Part shown: piece after piece, positions 1 through 6,107 of the stretch
Layout: each line of letters opens with the position of its first letter
Numbering within the stretch: the stretch's first letter is position 1
Assembly (NCBI GenBank): GCA_027859055.1
Contig: JAQIBO010000449.1
Location: forward strand, 1 to 6,794
Direction of reading: 5' to 3'
DNA from: Spirochaeta sp.
GTDB taxonomy: Bacteria; Spirochaetota; Spirochaetia; DSM-27196; Alkalispirochaetaceae
DNA length: 6,794 bases
Made by a program: the position numbers and the translations under genes
The notes under the pieces: model-generated
The model's input: only the letters and a program-made list of their open reading frames with translations
Database searches by the model: none
Told to the model about the DNA's origin: nothing

Positions 1-304
1 GGAGCGCAATCGCCATAGCCGGTATCGGACCGATGACGTCATGCAGCGATATCACGACGACCGCCGTCAGCGACGTCAGAGAACCAACAGACAGATCGAA
101 ATGCCCGGCTATGATTACCAGGGTCATGCCGATTGCGATCGTTCCAAGCACGCTTACCTGACGGAGGACAAGCATGATGTTTGTGATCGAAAGGAAGCGA
201 TCAGAGGCGATCGCAAAGAACGCGACAACGACGACAAAAGCGATCAGAAGCCCCTGTCGTTCCACAAATTTACCCACACCGGAGCTCACGTCCGCTTTTG
301 ACAT
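1..304 (-). CDS. Sugar ABC transporter permease, RbsC type (partial, C-terminus off the left edge)
   Basis: This is an inner-membrane permease subunit of a ribose/xylose/autoinducer-2-type importer (BPD_transp_2 family). With an ATPase and a periplasmic binding protein, it would move a sugar or polyol inward. About 101 N-terminal residues are present of a family length near 310-340. A short polar N-terminus is followed by a membrane segment at about residues 19-34, a second hydrophobic stretch at 50-66, and the family signature GHFDLSVGS at 67-75 (compare GGIDLSVGS in RbsC). The ATG at 302-304 is supported by GGAGGT at 311-316 with a 6-nt spacer. It lies 148 bp downstream of the dehydrogenase gene on the same strand, so it is probably co-transcribed. 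The ATPase and binding-protein genes are not visible and may lie past the left edge. The substrate cannot be told from this part. Confidence 0.9.
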   Translation of the reverse strand, partial: MSKADVSSGVGKFVERQGLLIAFVVVVAFFAIASDRFLSITNIMLVLRQVSVLGTIAIGMTLVIIAGHFDLSVGSLTSLTAVVVISLHDVIGPIPAMAIAL

Positions 305-410
305 GTTCGGACCTCCGTGTTGCGATTACTGTACGTTGCGGCTGGTGCACTCATCCGACGTTTCTCCAGTTACGACGCCGACCGTTCCGGACGACGTACA
401 GGCGATACCC

Positions 411-436
411 GCCCCGCCGCAACTATGCGGCAAGGC
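411..436 (-). repeat. GC-rich hairpin in the spacer between dehydrogenase and permease genes
   Basis: GCCGCA (416-421) pairs with TGCGGC (426-431) across a 4-nt loop. After a 2x2 mismatch the stem extends through GCC (411-413) and GGC (434-436). No T-run follows in the minus-strand direction, so it is not a standard intrinsic terminator. In an intercistronic spacer it could stabilise or process the mRNA and set different levels of the two products. That role is inference; only the base pairing is seen. Confidence 0.4.
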
Positions 437-452
437 GGACGGGACGCCGATC

Positions 453-1247
453 TCAGGTGAAATCCAACCCACCATTTACGTTGATCAACTGACCGGTGAT
501 GTACTCGCCGGAGGGAGTTGCCAACCACATGATCGCACCGGCAAGATCTTTTCCATAGCCGTAGCGATGGAGAGGGATCTCGTCGAGTTCTTTTTCTTTC
601 ATTTCATCAAAACTTATGCCAAGCGCCTTAGCGTCAGCTTCAACAAAACCCCAGTGCATCTCTGAAGCCGCAAGCCCCGGACATAGCGCGTTGACGTTTA
701 CGTTGTACGGTGCAATCTCAAGCGCGAGGGACTGGGTCATCGTGTGAACGGCAGCCTTTGAGGCGCCATAGGTCGCCGACTGGGCGTGTCCGACTTTCCC
801 AAAGAACGAGCCGGTATTGGCGATCGTACCGCTCTTCTGCTTGATCATCTGTTTGGCGGCGTACTTGCACCCGAAAAAGATGCCCTTGAAGTTAACCGCG
901 AGGACCCGATCAATCTGCTTCTCTTCGGTTTCCCACACGTTACCGGTATGCATGTGCATGCCCGCGTTATTGGCCATGATATCGAGCTTGCCGAACTTCT
1001 CTACCGTGCCTTCCACGAGCGCTTTGACCGCCATCTCATCGGAAACATCAAGGACAACCGCAGACGCGTCCGAACTCGGGTATTTCTCGGCGACCTCTTT
1101 AGCGGATTCTTTGACCAGATCCAGGAGGTCGGCCATCACTACTTTGCAGCCCTCCATCGCAAGCGTTTCCGCCATACTTTTTCCGATCCCGCGCGCGGCG
1201 CCGGTCACTATTGCAACTTTACCCGTCACGTCTCTAAAATTACTCAT
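453..1247 (-). CDS. Classical short-chain dehydrogenase/reductase (SDR), NAD(H)-type, probably sugar or polyol oxidation
   Basis: This is a cytosolic oxidoreductase of 264 residues, typical for classical SDRs (about 250). The Rossmann dinucleotide motif TGAARGIG is at 15-22. An acidic D40 closes the second beta strand and favours NAD over NADP. LDVSD at 66-70 contacts adenine, and NNAG is at 93-96. The catalytic tetrad is N119, S147, Y160 and K164 (YGASK), followed by CPG at 189-191 and a C-terminal NVNGGLDFT. All key residues are intact, so the enzyme should be active. The ATG at 1245-1247 has AGGAG (1254-1258) 6 nt upstream. The next gene is a sugar ABC permease, and a FadR-type regulator lies nearby, which suggests oxidation of an imported sugar, sugar acid or polyol. 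Close families include gluconate 5-dehydrogenase, 2-deoxygluconate 3-dehydrogenase and sorbitol-type dehydrogenases. The sequence does not decide among them. Confidence 0.93.
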   Translation of the reverse strand: MSNFRDVTGKVAIVTGAARGIGKSMAETLAMEGCKVVMADLLDLVKESAKEVAEKYPSSDASAVVLDVSDEMAVKALVEGTVEKFGKLDIMANNAGMHMHTGNVWETEEKQIDRVLAVNFKGIFFGCKYAAKQMIKQKSGTIANTGSFFGKVGHAQSATYGASKAAVHTMTQSLALEIAPYNVNVNALCPGLAASEMHWGFVEADAKALGISFDEMKEKELDEIPLHRYGYGKDLAGAIMWLATPSGEYITGQLINVNGGLDFT

Positions 1248-1276
1248 GTACCGCTCCTATTGTGTTTTTTGTTATT

Positions 1277-1287
1277 TGGTATTACCT
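1277..1287. promoter_or_regulatory. Candidate FadR/FCD-type operator at the dehydrogenase promoter
   Basis: TGGTATTACCT contains the dyad GGTA-T-TACC. It differs at one base from TGGT-N3-ACCA, the half-site pattern known for PdhR, LldR and FadR-like GntR regulators. It starts about 6 nt downstream of the predicted minus-strand -10 box and so covers the expected transcription start, a classic repressor position. The second such candidate in this window lies in front of the FCD-type regulator gene. Binding by that regulator is inference. Confidence 0.45.
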
Positions 1288-1293
1288 TTAGCT

Positions 1294-1322
1294 ATTAAAC
1301 CACGGGTTCAGCGTGCTGTCAA
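1294..1322 (-). promoter_or_regulatory. Sigma70-like promoter of the dehydrogenase/permease operon
   Basis: Read on the minus strand, TTGACA (1317-1322, perfect -35) is followed by exactly 17 nt and TTTAAT (1294-1299, one mismatch to TATAAT). The predicted start near 1287 leaves a leader of about 40 nt before the ATG at 1247, with an AGGAG ribosome site at 1254-1258. Confidence 0.7.
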
Positions 1323-1325
1323 AGA

Positions 1326-1342
1326 AAACTTATCGTAAGTTT
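1326..1342. promoter_or_regulatory. 17-bp dyad AAACTTA-TCG-TAAGTTT, probable operator
   Basis: This is a perfect inverted repeat with 7-bp arms and a 3-nt centre, in the divergent intergenic region. It lies just upstream of the dehydrogenase -35 box, centred about 47 nt before the predicted start, and about 39-55 nt before the plus-strand ATG at 1381. It could be an activator site for the minus-strand operon, an operator for the plus-strand gene, or both. It does not resemble the TGGT-N3-ACCA sites, so a second regulator is likely. There is no T-run, so it is not a terminator. Confidence 0.5.
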
Positions 1343-1380
1343 GTAAGGTGACGAGAAAACCGTGCCCGAGGAGGTGCTCG

Positions 1381-3696
1381 ATGGAGCAGAGCGAACACAA
1401 TGTGACCGTGAGGAACCGCGCCGGCGTACTGGTTGCTCTTTTCGTGATGAGCGCGGCTTCCCTCGCCCTTGAAGTCTCCGTCACTCGGCTGTTCTCGTTT
1501 CTCTTTGTGCAGAGCTACGTGTACATCCTGGTTTCTCTGAGTATGGCCGGCCTGGGGACGGGCGCGGTCATCAGCTATTTCCTGGTCGGCGCATCCGCAC
1601 GCCGGATTACCGCCATCGCAACTTCGATCCCGGCGGTACTCCTTCTCTTTCTTTTTATTACCAACACGTTGGACACGCTCCTCGGGCTCTCCCTGGTATT
1701 CACCTTCGGTATCTTCGTCACCATCGGAATTTATCAGGTTCTGATCTTCCGAGAGTCCGGCGTCAGCGTCGGCCACCTCTACGCGGCAGATCTCCTTGGC
1801 GCTTCGGCAGGTTCGGTCATCGCCTTTGTCACTCTGAACGCCGCCGGAGCGATCGGCGCGCTCGTGATAATGGTGGTAACGATCGGATTATCCTTTGTCA
1901 TTATCCGGCACGTCCTTTTTGGGTCCGATACCAGAAAAGCTCTTCCTGTCGCAGTGATTATCGTTGCAGCGCTCGTGACCGCCTGGCTCCCTCTTACCGA
2001 ACGGATGCTTCCCGACGAGGGGTGGGCAAAAGAAATGACGCTCATGCTGGACGATCCGGAGGTGGACGCGTCTATCCTGGAGACCAGGTGGTCGGCGTTC
2101 GGACGGGTAGACCTCGTGGAAACGGAAAACGCGCTCTTTCGAACGATGTTTATCGACGGCGCCGCCGGTACAAAGCTCGTTCAGATGGAGGACGGGCGCG
2201 TTTCGCGGGATGTTGCCCAGACGCTCCTGTTTCAGTATATGGGAGGAATTCCCCTTCTGACGATGGGACCGGAACGCCGCCAGGACGCGGCGGTGATCGG
2301 AAGCGGCGGCGGTATCGACGTGGCAACGTTACTCGCGGCGGGTTTTGACGCGATCGATGCGATTGAAATCAATCCGGACTTTATCGATATCGTTCGGGAA
2401 ATGCCGGAGTATACCGGTGGAATTTACAACGACCATCCGCAGGTAACTGTCCACGAAACAGAAGGACGCTCTTTTCTGCGAACAACGGAACGCCGGTATG
2501 ACCTGATCCTTATGGGGCTTCCCATCATCAAAAGCGTTCGGAATTTCGGGAATCACGCCCTTACGGAAAACTATTTGTTCACCACAGAGGCGTTTGGTGA
2601 GTATCGTCGCGCCTTGAAGCCGGGGGGAATGGTCGTATTGATCGCGCACTACCCGAACGAGCTGTTCAAACTCGTCACCAACGCGATTAACTCATTCAAG
2701 TCGGACGGACTGACGTCGGAAGAGGCGATGGAACGGATCGTAACGGTCGGACCGAATAGTAATCCAACCCTTATACTGAAAAACGAGTCGTTTACCCGGC
2801 AGGAACGCGAAGACTTCGCAACGCTTCTCACCAATCTTCCGATTACCGGCACTACGAACTTTGTCCCCGGTTTTTCGGCGGATCTGTCGTCACGCCTCGG
2901 TTTCAACGCCGGACTGACTGCGATATCACGAGGAGAACTCACGGTCGGTGAATTTGTAGACGGAGCTCGCGAGGATATTGGCCCAATCGACGACAACTCA
3001 CCCTTCTTCTATCAAATGGATCGAACACTCCCTGCGGAACTGAAAACTGTCGGAACGGTGATCGCCATCGTCCTGCTTGTGGTAACTCTGGTGTTCGTGC
3101 TTCGCACCGTCCGGAAAACACCGCAAGAAGAGCGACGCGGTGCGCTTCTTCTTTATGTGGCGTTTATGTTGATAGGCGTCGGTTTTATCGTCGTCGAGAT
3201 AGCGGTTCTTCAACGATTTATCGTGTTTTGGAAGCATCAGACCCTCGCGTTGGCGGTGGTCCTGGCGGCGATCCTTGTAGCCGGCGGCCTCGGCAGCCTG
3301 CTTTCCACCCGAATTCGACGCCCGACCCATGCGGCCCTCGTAGCGATAGTCATCGCTGTCGGTACCGCCGTTCTGATGTGGATCCTCACACCGGTACTCC
3401 GTTCGTTCGAATCGGCGGGCCTTCCAACAAAGATAGCGATAACGTTTGTGTGCGTCGTCCCGCTTTTTGTTCCGATGGGCATCCCCTTCCCGTACCTCCT
3501 TCGCCAGGCCACCAGGAGGCTCTATCCATGGATGATGGGAATAAACAGCTTTACTACTCTCACCGGGAGCGTTCTCGCGATCATCGTTGCGATGGGAATG
3601 GGGTATTCAACGGTGGCGATAATCGGGGCGACGGCGTATCTGCTGTTGGCGATTTTGCTCCTGGGCGCCTGGAAAGCCCGGATTATTGACAGTTGA
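1381..3696 (+). CDS. Multi-pass membrane protein with spermidine-synthase-like (SAM-binding fold) domain
   Basis: The protein has 771 residues. About six or seven membrane segments lie between residues 14 and 205, a soluble Rossmann-like domain at about 206-550, and about seven more segments at 558-763. Family marks in the soluble part are VIGSGGGIDV (305-314), EINP (329-332), YDLILMGLP (373-381), HALTENYLFTTEAF (392-405), LKPGGMVVL (412-420) and DDNSPFFY (537-544). C-terminal marks are GFIVVEIAVLQRF (601-613) and GIPFP (700-704), both typical of the large membrane spermidine-synthase-like family. Conserved catalytic aspartates of true aminopropyltransferases, expected after the YD in an I-x-D-x-x-DP motif, are replaced by ILMGLP. 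Polyamine synthesis is therefore doubtful and the function is unknown. The ATG at 1381 is chosen over an upstream GTG at 1348 because AGGAGGT (1369-1375) lies 5 nt before it and the added residues are polar and unconserved in character. The downstream gene's promoter overlaps its stop. Confidence 0.85.
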   Translation: MEQSEHNVTVRNRAGVLVALFVMSAASLALEVSVTRLFSFLFVQSYVYILVSLSMAGLGTGAVISYFLVGASARRITAIATSIPAVLLLFLFITNTLDTLLGLSLVFTFGIFVTIGIYQVLIFRESGVSVGHLYAADLLGASAGSVIAFVTLNAAGAIGALVIMVVTIGLSFVIIRHVLFGSDTRKALPVAVIIVAALVTAWLPLTERMLPDEGWAKEMTLMLDDPEVDASILETRWSAFGRVDLVETENALFRTMFIDGAAGTKLVQMEDGRVSRDVAQTLLFQYMGGIPLLTMGPERRQDAAVIGSGGGIDVATLLAAGFDAIDAIEINPDFIDIVREMPEYTGGIYNDHPQVTVHETEGRSFLRTTERRYDLILMGLPIIKSVRNFGNHALTENYLFTTEAFGEYRRALKPGGMVVLIAHYPNELFKLVTNAINSFKSDGLTSEEAMERIVTVGPNSNPTLILKNESFTRQEREDFATLLTNLPITGTTNFVPGFSADLSSRLGFNAGLTAISRGELTVGEFVDGAREDIGPIDDNSPFFYQMDRTLPAELKTVGTVIAIVLLVVTLVFVLRTVRKTPQEERRGALLLYVAFMLIGVGFIVVEIAVLQRFIVFWKHQTLALAVVLAAILVAGGLGSLLSTRIRRPTHAALVAIVIAVGTAVLMWILTPVLRSFESAGLPTKIAITFVCVVPLFVPMGIPFPYLLRQATRRLYPWMMGINSFTTLTGSVLAIIVAMGMGYSTVAIIGATAYLLLAILLLGAWKARIIDS

Positions 3697-3721
3697 CAAC
3701 GTCTGTCATTCTTGCTGTAAT
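3693..3721 (+). promoter_or_regulatory. Strong extended -10 promoter of the FadR-type regulator gene
   Basis: TTGACA (3693-3698) is a perfect -35 that overlaps the TGA stop of the upstream gene. A 17-nt spacer leads to TGTAAT (3716-3721), one mismatch to TATAAT, preceded by TGC, which gives an extended -10. A second TTGACA lies one helical fraction upstream (3686-3691), but its spacing to any -10 is poor. Transcription would start near 3728 and give a leader of about 97 nt. Confidence 0.7.
3694..3708. promoter_or_regulatory. Inverted repeat TGACA-N5-TGTCA overlapping the -35 box
   Basis: This is a perfect 5-bp dyad with an ACGTC centre. It overlaps the -35 box and enters the promoter spacer. 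It could be an operator for a repressor, but the arms are short and half of the repeat is simply the -35 sequence, so chance is a real alternative. Confidence 0.25.
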
Positions 3722-3732
3722 GGTATAGCCAT
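3720..3732. promoter_or_regulatory. Candidate autoregulatory operator at the regulator's -10/start site
   Basis: ATGGTATAGCCAT has ATGG/CCAT arms and matches TGGT-N3-ACCA with one mismatch (GCCA for ACCA). It shares TGGTAT with the site at 1277-1287. It overlaps the last bases of the -10 box and the predicted start, so a bound repressor would block transcription. Autoregulation is usual for FadR-subfamily regulators; here it is inferred. Confidence 0.4.
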
Positions 3733-3824
3733 TTGTCCATTTTTGAACCCTTATCCCCTTTTCAGTGGTGCTCTGGGTCAACGGGATCACGGAATGGCCC
3801 TACATTTTTGCTAAGGAACATATG

Positions 3825-4592
3825 ATGGCAACATCGACGAACGGTAACGACTCAAGCTCAGAGACGCGCTTTCTGGAGCCGGTCAAGAAAATTCGTCTGT
3901 ACGAGAGCATCGTGCAGCAAATCCAAAGCCTCATCAGCTCAGGGAAACTTAAGCCGGGACAAAAACTCCCTGCTGAACGCGATCTTGCAGAGGAACTGGA
4001 GGTGAGCCGCACTTCTATCCGCGAAGCGCTTCGGGCGCTCGAGATGATGGGGTACCTCGAATCCCACGTCGGCGTGGGCGGTGGTACGTACATAAAAGAA
4101 ATCACCCTCCACAACATCATCTCCCCCTTTTCCCACACCTTGGTCAAAAATGATGAGTTCATTATCGAACTATTGGAACTGCGCATGTTTCTTGAGATCG
4201 AGGTGGTCTCCCTGGCGGCGAACCGCCGCAATGAAGACGACTTGGCGCGGATGCAACAGTCGATCGATCAAATGGAAGCGGAGATCGACCGGGGCGAAAC
4301 GGGCCTCAACGGAGACAACGCCTTTCATAAGGTTCTCGCCGACGCCGCAAATAACCGAGTTTTAAAGGAGTTTGTCGCGATGTGCGGTGATCTTCTCGAA
4401 GTTGAACGGGAAGAACACCTTAAAACGAAAAAGGGAGAGTCGAGAAACGCCCTCGCCCAGCATCGGACGATCTATCAAGCGGTTGTGGAACAAGACGAAG
4501 AAAAAGCCCAGCAGGTGATGCGAAAGCACATTTTGAACATTTCCGACGTGATCAAATCCAACCGAAAAAAGCGACACTCCGGCGACTCCTAA
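3825..4592 (+). CDS. GntR-family transcriptional regulator, FadR subfamily (FCD domain)
   Basis: This is a cytosolic DNA-binding regulator of 255 residues, in the usual FadR-subfamily range. A GntR winged helix lies at about 19-91: YESIVQQIQSLI, then KLPAERDLAEELEVSRTSIREALRALE-type residues at 48-73, and a wing ending in GGGTYI (85-90). The FCD ligand domain follows at about 113-238, beginning IIELLELRMFLE (113-124). The metal-site pattern is intact: D164, H168, H213 and H235. This implies a metal-bound carboxylate effector, as in lactate, pyruvate or hexuronate regulators. An acidic, lysine-rich C-terminus ends the protein. The ATG at 3825 is chosen because AAGGA (3813-3817) lies 7 nt upstream; an ATG at 3822 is the near alternative, and a GTG at 3765 lacks a ribosome site. 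The exporter gene follows 8 bp downstream. Likely targets are its own promoter and the divergent dehydrogenase operon. Confidence 0.93.
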   Translation: MATSTNGNDSSSETRFLEPVKKIRLYESIVQQIQSLISSGKLKPGQKLPAERDLAEELEVSRTSIREALRALEMMGYLESHVGVGGGTYIKEITLHNIISPFSHTLVKNDEFIIELLELRMFLEIEVVSLAANRRNEDDLARMQQSIDQMEAEIDRGETGLNGDNAFHKVLADAANNRVLKEFVAMCGDLLEVEREEHLKTKKGESRNALAQHRTIYQAVVEQDEEKAQQVMRKHILNISDVIKSNRKKRHSGDS

Positions 4593-4600
4593 AACCAGTC

Positions 4601-5509
4601 ATGGATCGCAGAAGTCACCGACTCGCCCTCGCTCTAACTGCAGTAGCTCCCGTCATTTGGAGCACCGGGGGATTAGGAGTTCGGCTTCTGGATTATTCCC
4701 CGTGGGTTATCCTCTTTTGGCGCGGTTTATTCATGGCGTGCACCGTCTTCCTGTGGAGTATCTTCACCGCGAAAACGGGGACCGGGATACGACGTGTCTC
4801 CGTGTTCGGTCCTGCGATTCGCCACGGCAGTTGGGTCGTCCTGTTTATAACGATGTCGTTTATACTGTATGTTCTCTCGGTCAAGAACACTACCGTTGCC
4901 GATTCGCTTTTACTCCAAGGAACCGCGCCGATCTTTATCGTCGTCCTAGGCTGGATAGTGCTCCGAGAACCGGTCCGTGGCGTAACCGTCGCCGCAGTAT
5001 TGATGATAATCAGTGGAATTCTTGTCATCGTGTTACCATCCCTTACGCAAGGCGGCTTCTCGGGCAACGTCTACGGATTGATGAAGGCGTTCGTCTTTGC
5101 TGCCGGAACGATCTCCATCCGCCGCAAGAAAGAGATCGGACTCGTTCCAACGATGGCGCTTGCCGCAGGGTTGAGCGCGGTGGTAGCGGCGGGGGTTGCC
5201 GTTGCCCGGGATATACCGCTCGCCGTTGACGGTGTATCGCTTCTGATCCTTCTGTACCTGGGAGTGGTTCAGGTCGGCATTGGATTTATCCTCTTTGTCC
5301 ACTGGTCACGGCTTCTGGAGGCATCTGAAACGGGACTTCTGGTGATCCTTGAAGCGATTCTGGGGCCGCTCTGGGTATGGATCGTTCTCTCAGAACGGCC
5401 ATCTATTACGACGATTATCGGCGGCGGGATCATCCTGACGGCGCTCGTTACACACACGTTGTTCTATACAAAACGGGTAGAACCGGTGTTGCTCGACACC
5501 GAAACCTGA
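4601..5509 (+). CDS. DMT-superfamily transporter with two EamA domains
   Basis: This is an inner-membrane metabolite transporter, probably an exporter, of 302 residues with about ten membrane segments. That is the standard EamA/RhaT length and layout. The first EamA repeat spans about 10-146, with WSTGG (20-24), FWRG (39-42) and the segment-end motif TAPIF...LREPV (108-125). The second spans about 155-288, with ILEAILGPLWVWIVLSERPS (249-268) as the matching signature. The gene begins 8 bp after the regulator stop. No Shine-Dalgarno sequence is visible before the ATG, so translation may depend on coupling to the regulator. Family members export amino acids, nucleotide precursors or unknown metabolites; the substrate cannot be inferred here. 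If co-transcribed, it would share the regulator's autoregulation. No terminator is seen after it. Confidence 0.92.
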   Translation: MDRRSHRLALALTAVAPVIWSTGGLGVRLLDYSPWVILFWRGLFMACTVFLWSIFTAKTGTGIRRVSVFGPAIRHGSWVVLFITMSFILYVLSVKNTTVADSLLLQGTAPIFIVVLGWIVLREPVRGVTVAAVLMIISGILVIVLPSLTQGGFSGNVYGLMKAFVFAAGTISIRRKKEIGLVPTMALAAGLSAVVAAGVAVARDIPLAVDGVSLLILLYLGVVQVGIGFILFVHWSRLLEASETGLLVILEAILGPLWVWIVLSERPSITTIIGGGIILTALVTHTLFYTKRVEPVLLDTET

Positions 5510-5526
5510 CCGACGCCTGACCGACA
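5505..5526. repeat. Two tandem copies of an 11-bp unit at the end of the EamA gene
   Basis: CCTGACCGACG (5505-5515) is followed at once by CCTGACCGACA (5516-5526), and a decaying CCTACA follows. The first unit contains the gene's TGA stop. It is probably slippage in a short non-coding gap; no function is evident. Confidence 0.6.
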
Positions 5527-5552
5527 CCTACACCTCACACGCCGTTTCCCGA

Positions 5553-5558
5553 TACAAT
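5553..5558 (+). promoter_or_regulatory. -10 box placed for a leaderless transcript of the carbonic anhydrase-like gene
   Basis: TACAAT, one mismatch to TATAAT, ends 6 nt before the ATG at 5565, so transcription would begin at or next to the start codon. No Shine-Dalgarno sequence lies in front of this ATG, which fits leaderless translation. A matching -35 box is not visible at 16-18 bp, so the promoter is only a candidate. Confidence 0.35.
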
Positions 5559-5564
5559 CATGGA

Positions 5565-6107
5565 ATGAACAGCTCCCCACATGCAGCGATCATCCGTCCG
5601 TTCGAACAGTGGACACCGGAAATCGCGGACGACGTATTCCTCGCTCCCGGAACGGTGATCATCGGAGACGTCACACTCCATGACGGTGTCGGAATCTGGT
5701 ACAACACGGTGCTTCGCGGTGACATAAACCACATTGAGATCGGAACCCGGACCAACGTACAGGACGGGTGCGTTTTGCACACCGGTTACAGACCGGATCA
5801 TCCCCTCCTGATCGGCGCCAATGTGACGATCGGGCACAACGTCTGCGTTCACGGCTGTACGGTAGAAGACGAATGCCTCATTGGAATTGGTGCCAACGTA
5901 CTCAACGGGGCCGTCGTCCACAGTCACTCGTACGTGGCTGCCGGCGCGCTGGTGCCGCCGGGCATGGAAGTCCCGTCGGGGGTTGTTGTCGCCGGTGTTC
6001 CGGCAAAGATCATTCGTGACCTGAAAGAAAGTGAACTGGCGGACCTGCTTCCCTCGGCAGAGCGCTACTATGCGTACGCGCGTCAGCACCGGGAGGTGCT
6101 TGGATGA
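5565..6107 (+). CDS. Gamma-class carbonic anhydrase-like protein (YrdA/PaaY type, left-handed beta helix)
   Basis: This cytosolic protein of 180 residues has the length of the short gamma-CA-like group. Hexapeptide repeats form a left-handed beta helix from about 25 to 147, followed by a C-terminal helix (152-178) that usually packs a trimer. The zinc ligands H72, H91 and H96 keep the 5-residue spacing of the Cam enzyme. The supporting network R51, D53, Q66 and D67 is present (RGD at 51-53, NVQD at 64-67). The acidic loop of methanogen Cam that carries its proton-shuttle glutamate is absent, as in YrdA and PaaY. The fold and metal site are therefore secure, while CO2 hydration is only possible; some relatives act as CoA thioesterases or have no known activity. 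The ATG at 5565 has no ribosome site but a -10-like box 6 nt upstream. Its TGA overlaps the next gene's ATG. Confidence 0.92.
   Translation: MNSSPHAAIIRPFEQWTPEIADDVFLAPGTVIIGDVTLHDGVGIWYNTVLRGDINHIEIGTRTNVQDGCVLHTGYRPDHPLLIGANVTIGHNVCVHGCTVEDECLIGIGANVLNGAVVHSHSYVAAGALVPPGMEVPSGVVVAGVPAKIIRDLKESELADLLPSAERYYAYARQHREVLG

Noticed and set aside
174..665. Plus-strand open frame crossing the permease start, the spacer and the end of the dehydrogenase gene
   Set aside because: It overlaps two strongly supported minus-strand genes and contains no domain; the composition looks like a frame shadow.
786..1338. Plus-strand open frames opposite the dehydrogenase gene
   Set aside because: They are shadows of an intact SDR with all catalytic residues; no ribosome site or motif supports them.
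1348..1380. GTG at 1348 as the start of the membrane spermidine-synthase-like protein
   Set aside because: AGGAGGT at 1369-1375 directs initiation at the ATG at 1381; the added 11 residues overlap regulatory DNA and have no family character.
2022..3330. Several short open frames on both strands inside the membrane-protein gene
   Set aside because: They are all inside one continuous, motif-rich gene and are rich in Arg and Ser, as out-of-frame reads of GC-rich DNA often are.
3775..3808. GGGTCA/TGGCCC stem followed by a T-run in the regulator leader, as an attenuator or terminator
   Set aside because: The stem is only 6 bp with one G-T pair, the loop is 14 nt, and the T-run is set back from it by several bases; too weak to call.
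3765..3824. GTG at 3765 as the start of the GntR-family regulator
   Set aside because: No ribosome site lies before it, and the winged-helix domain starts well after the ATG at 3825, which has AAGGA 7 nt upstream.
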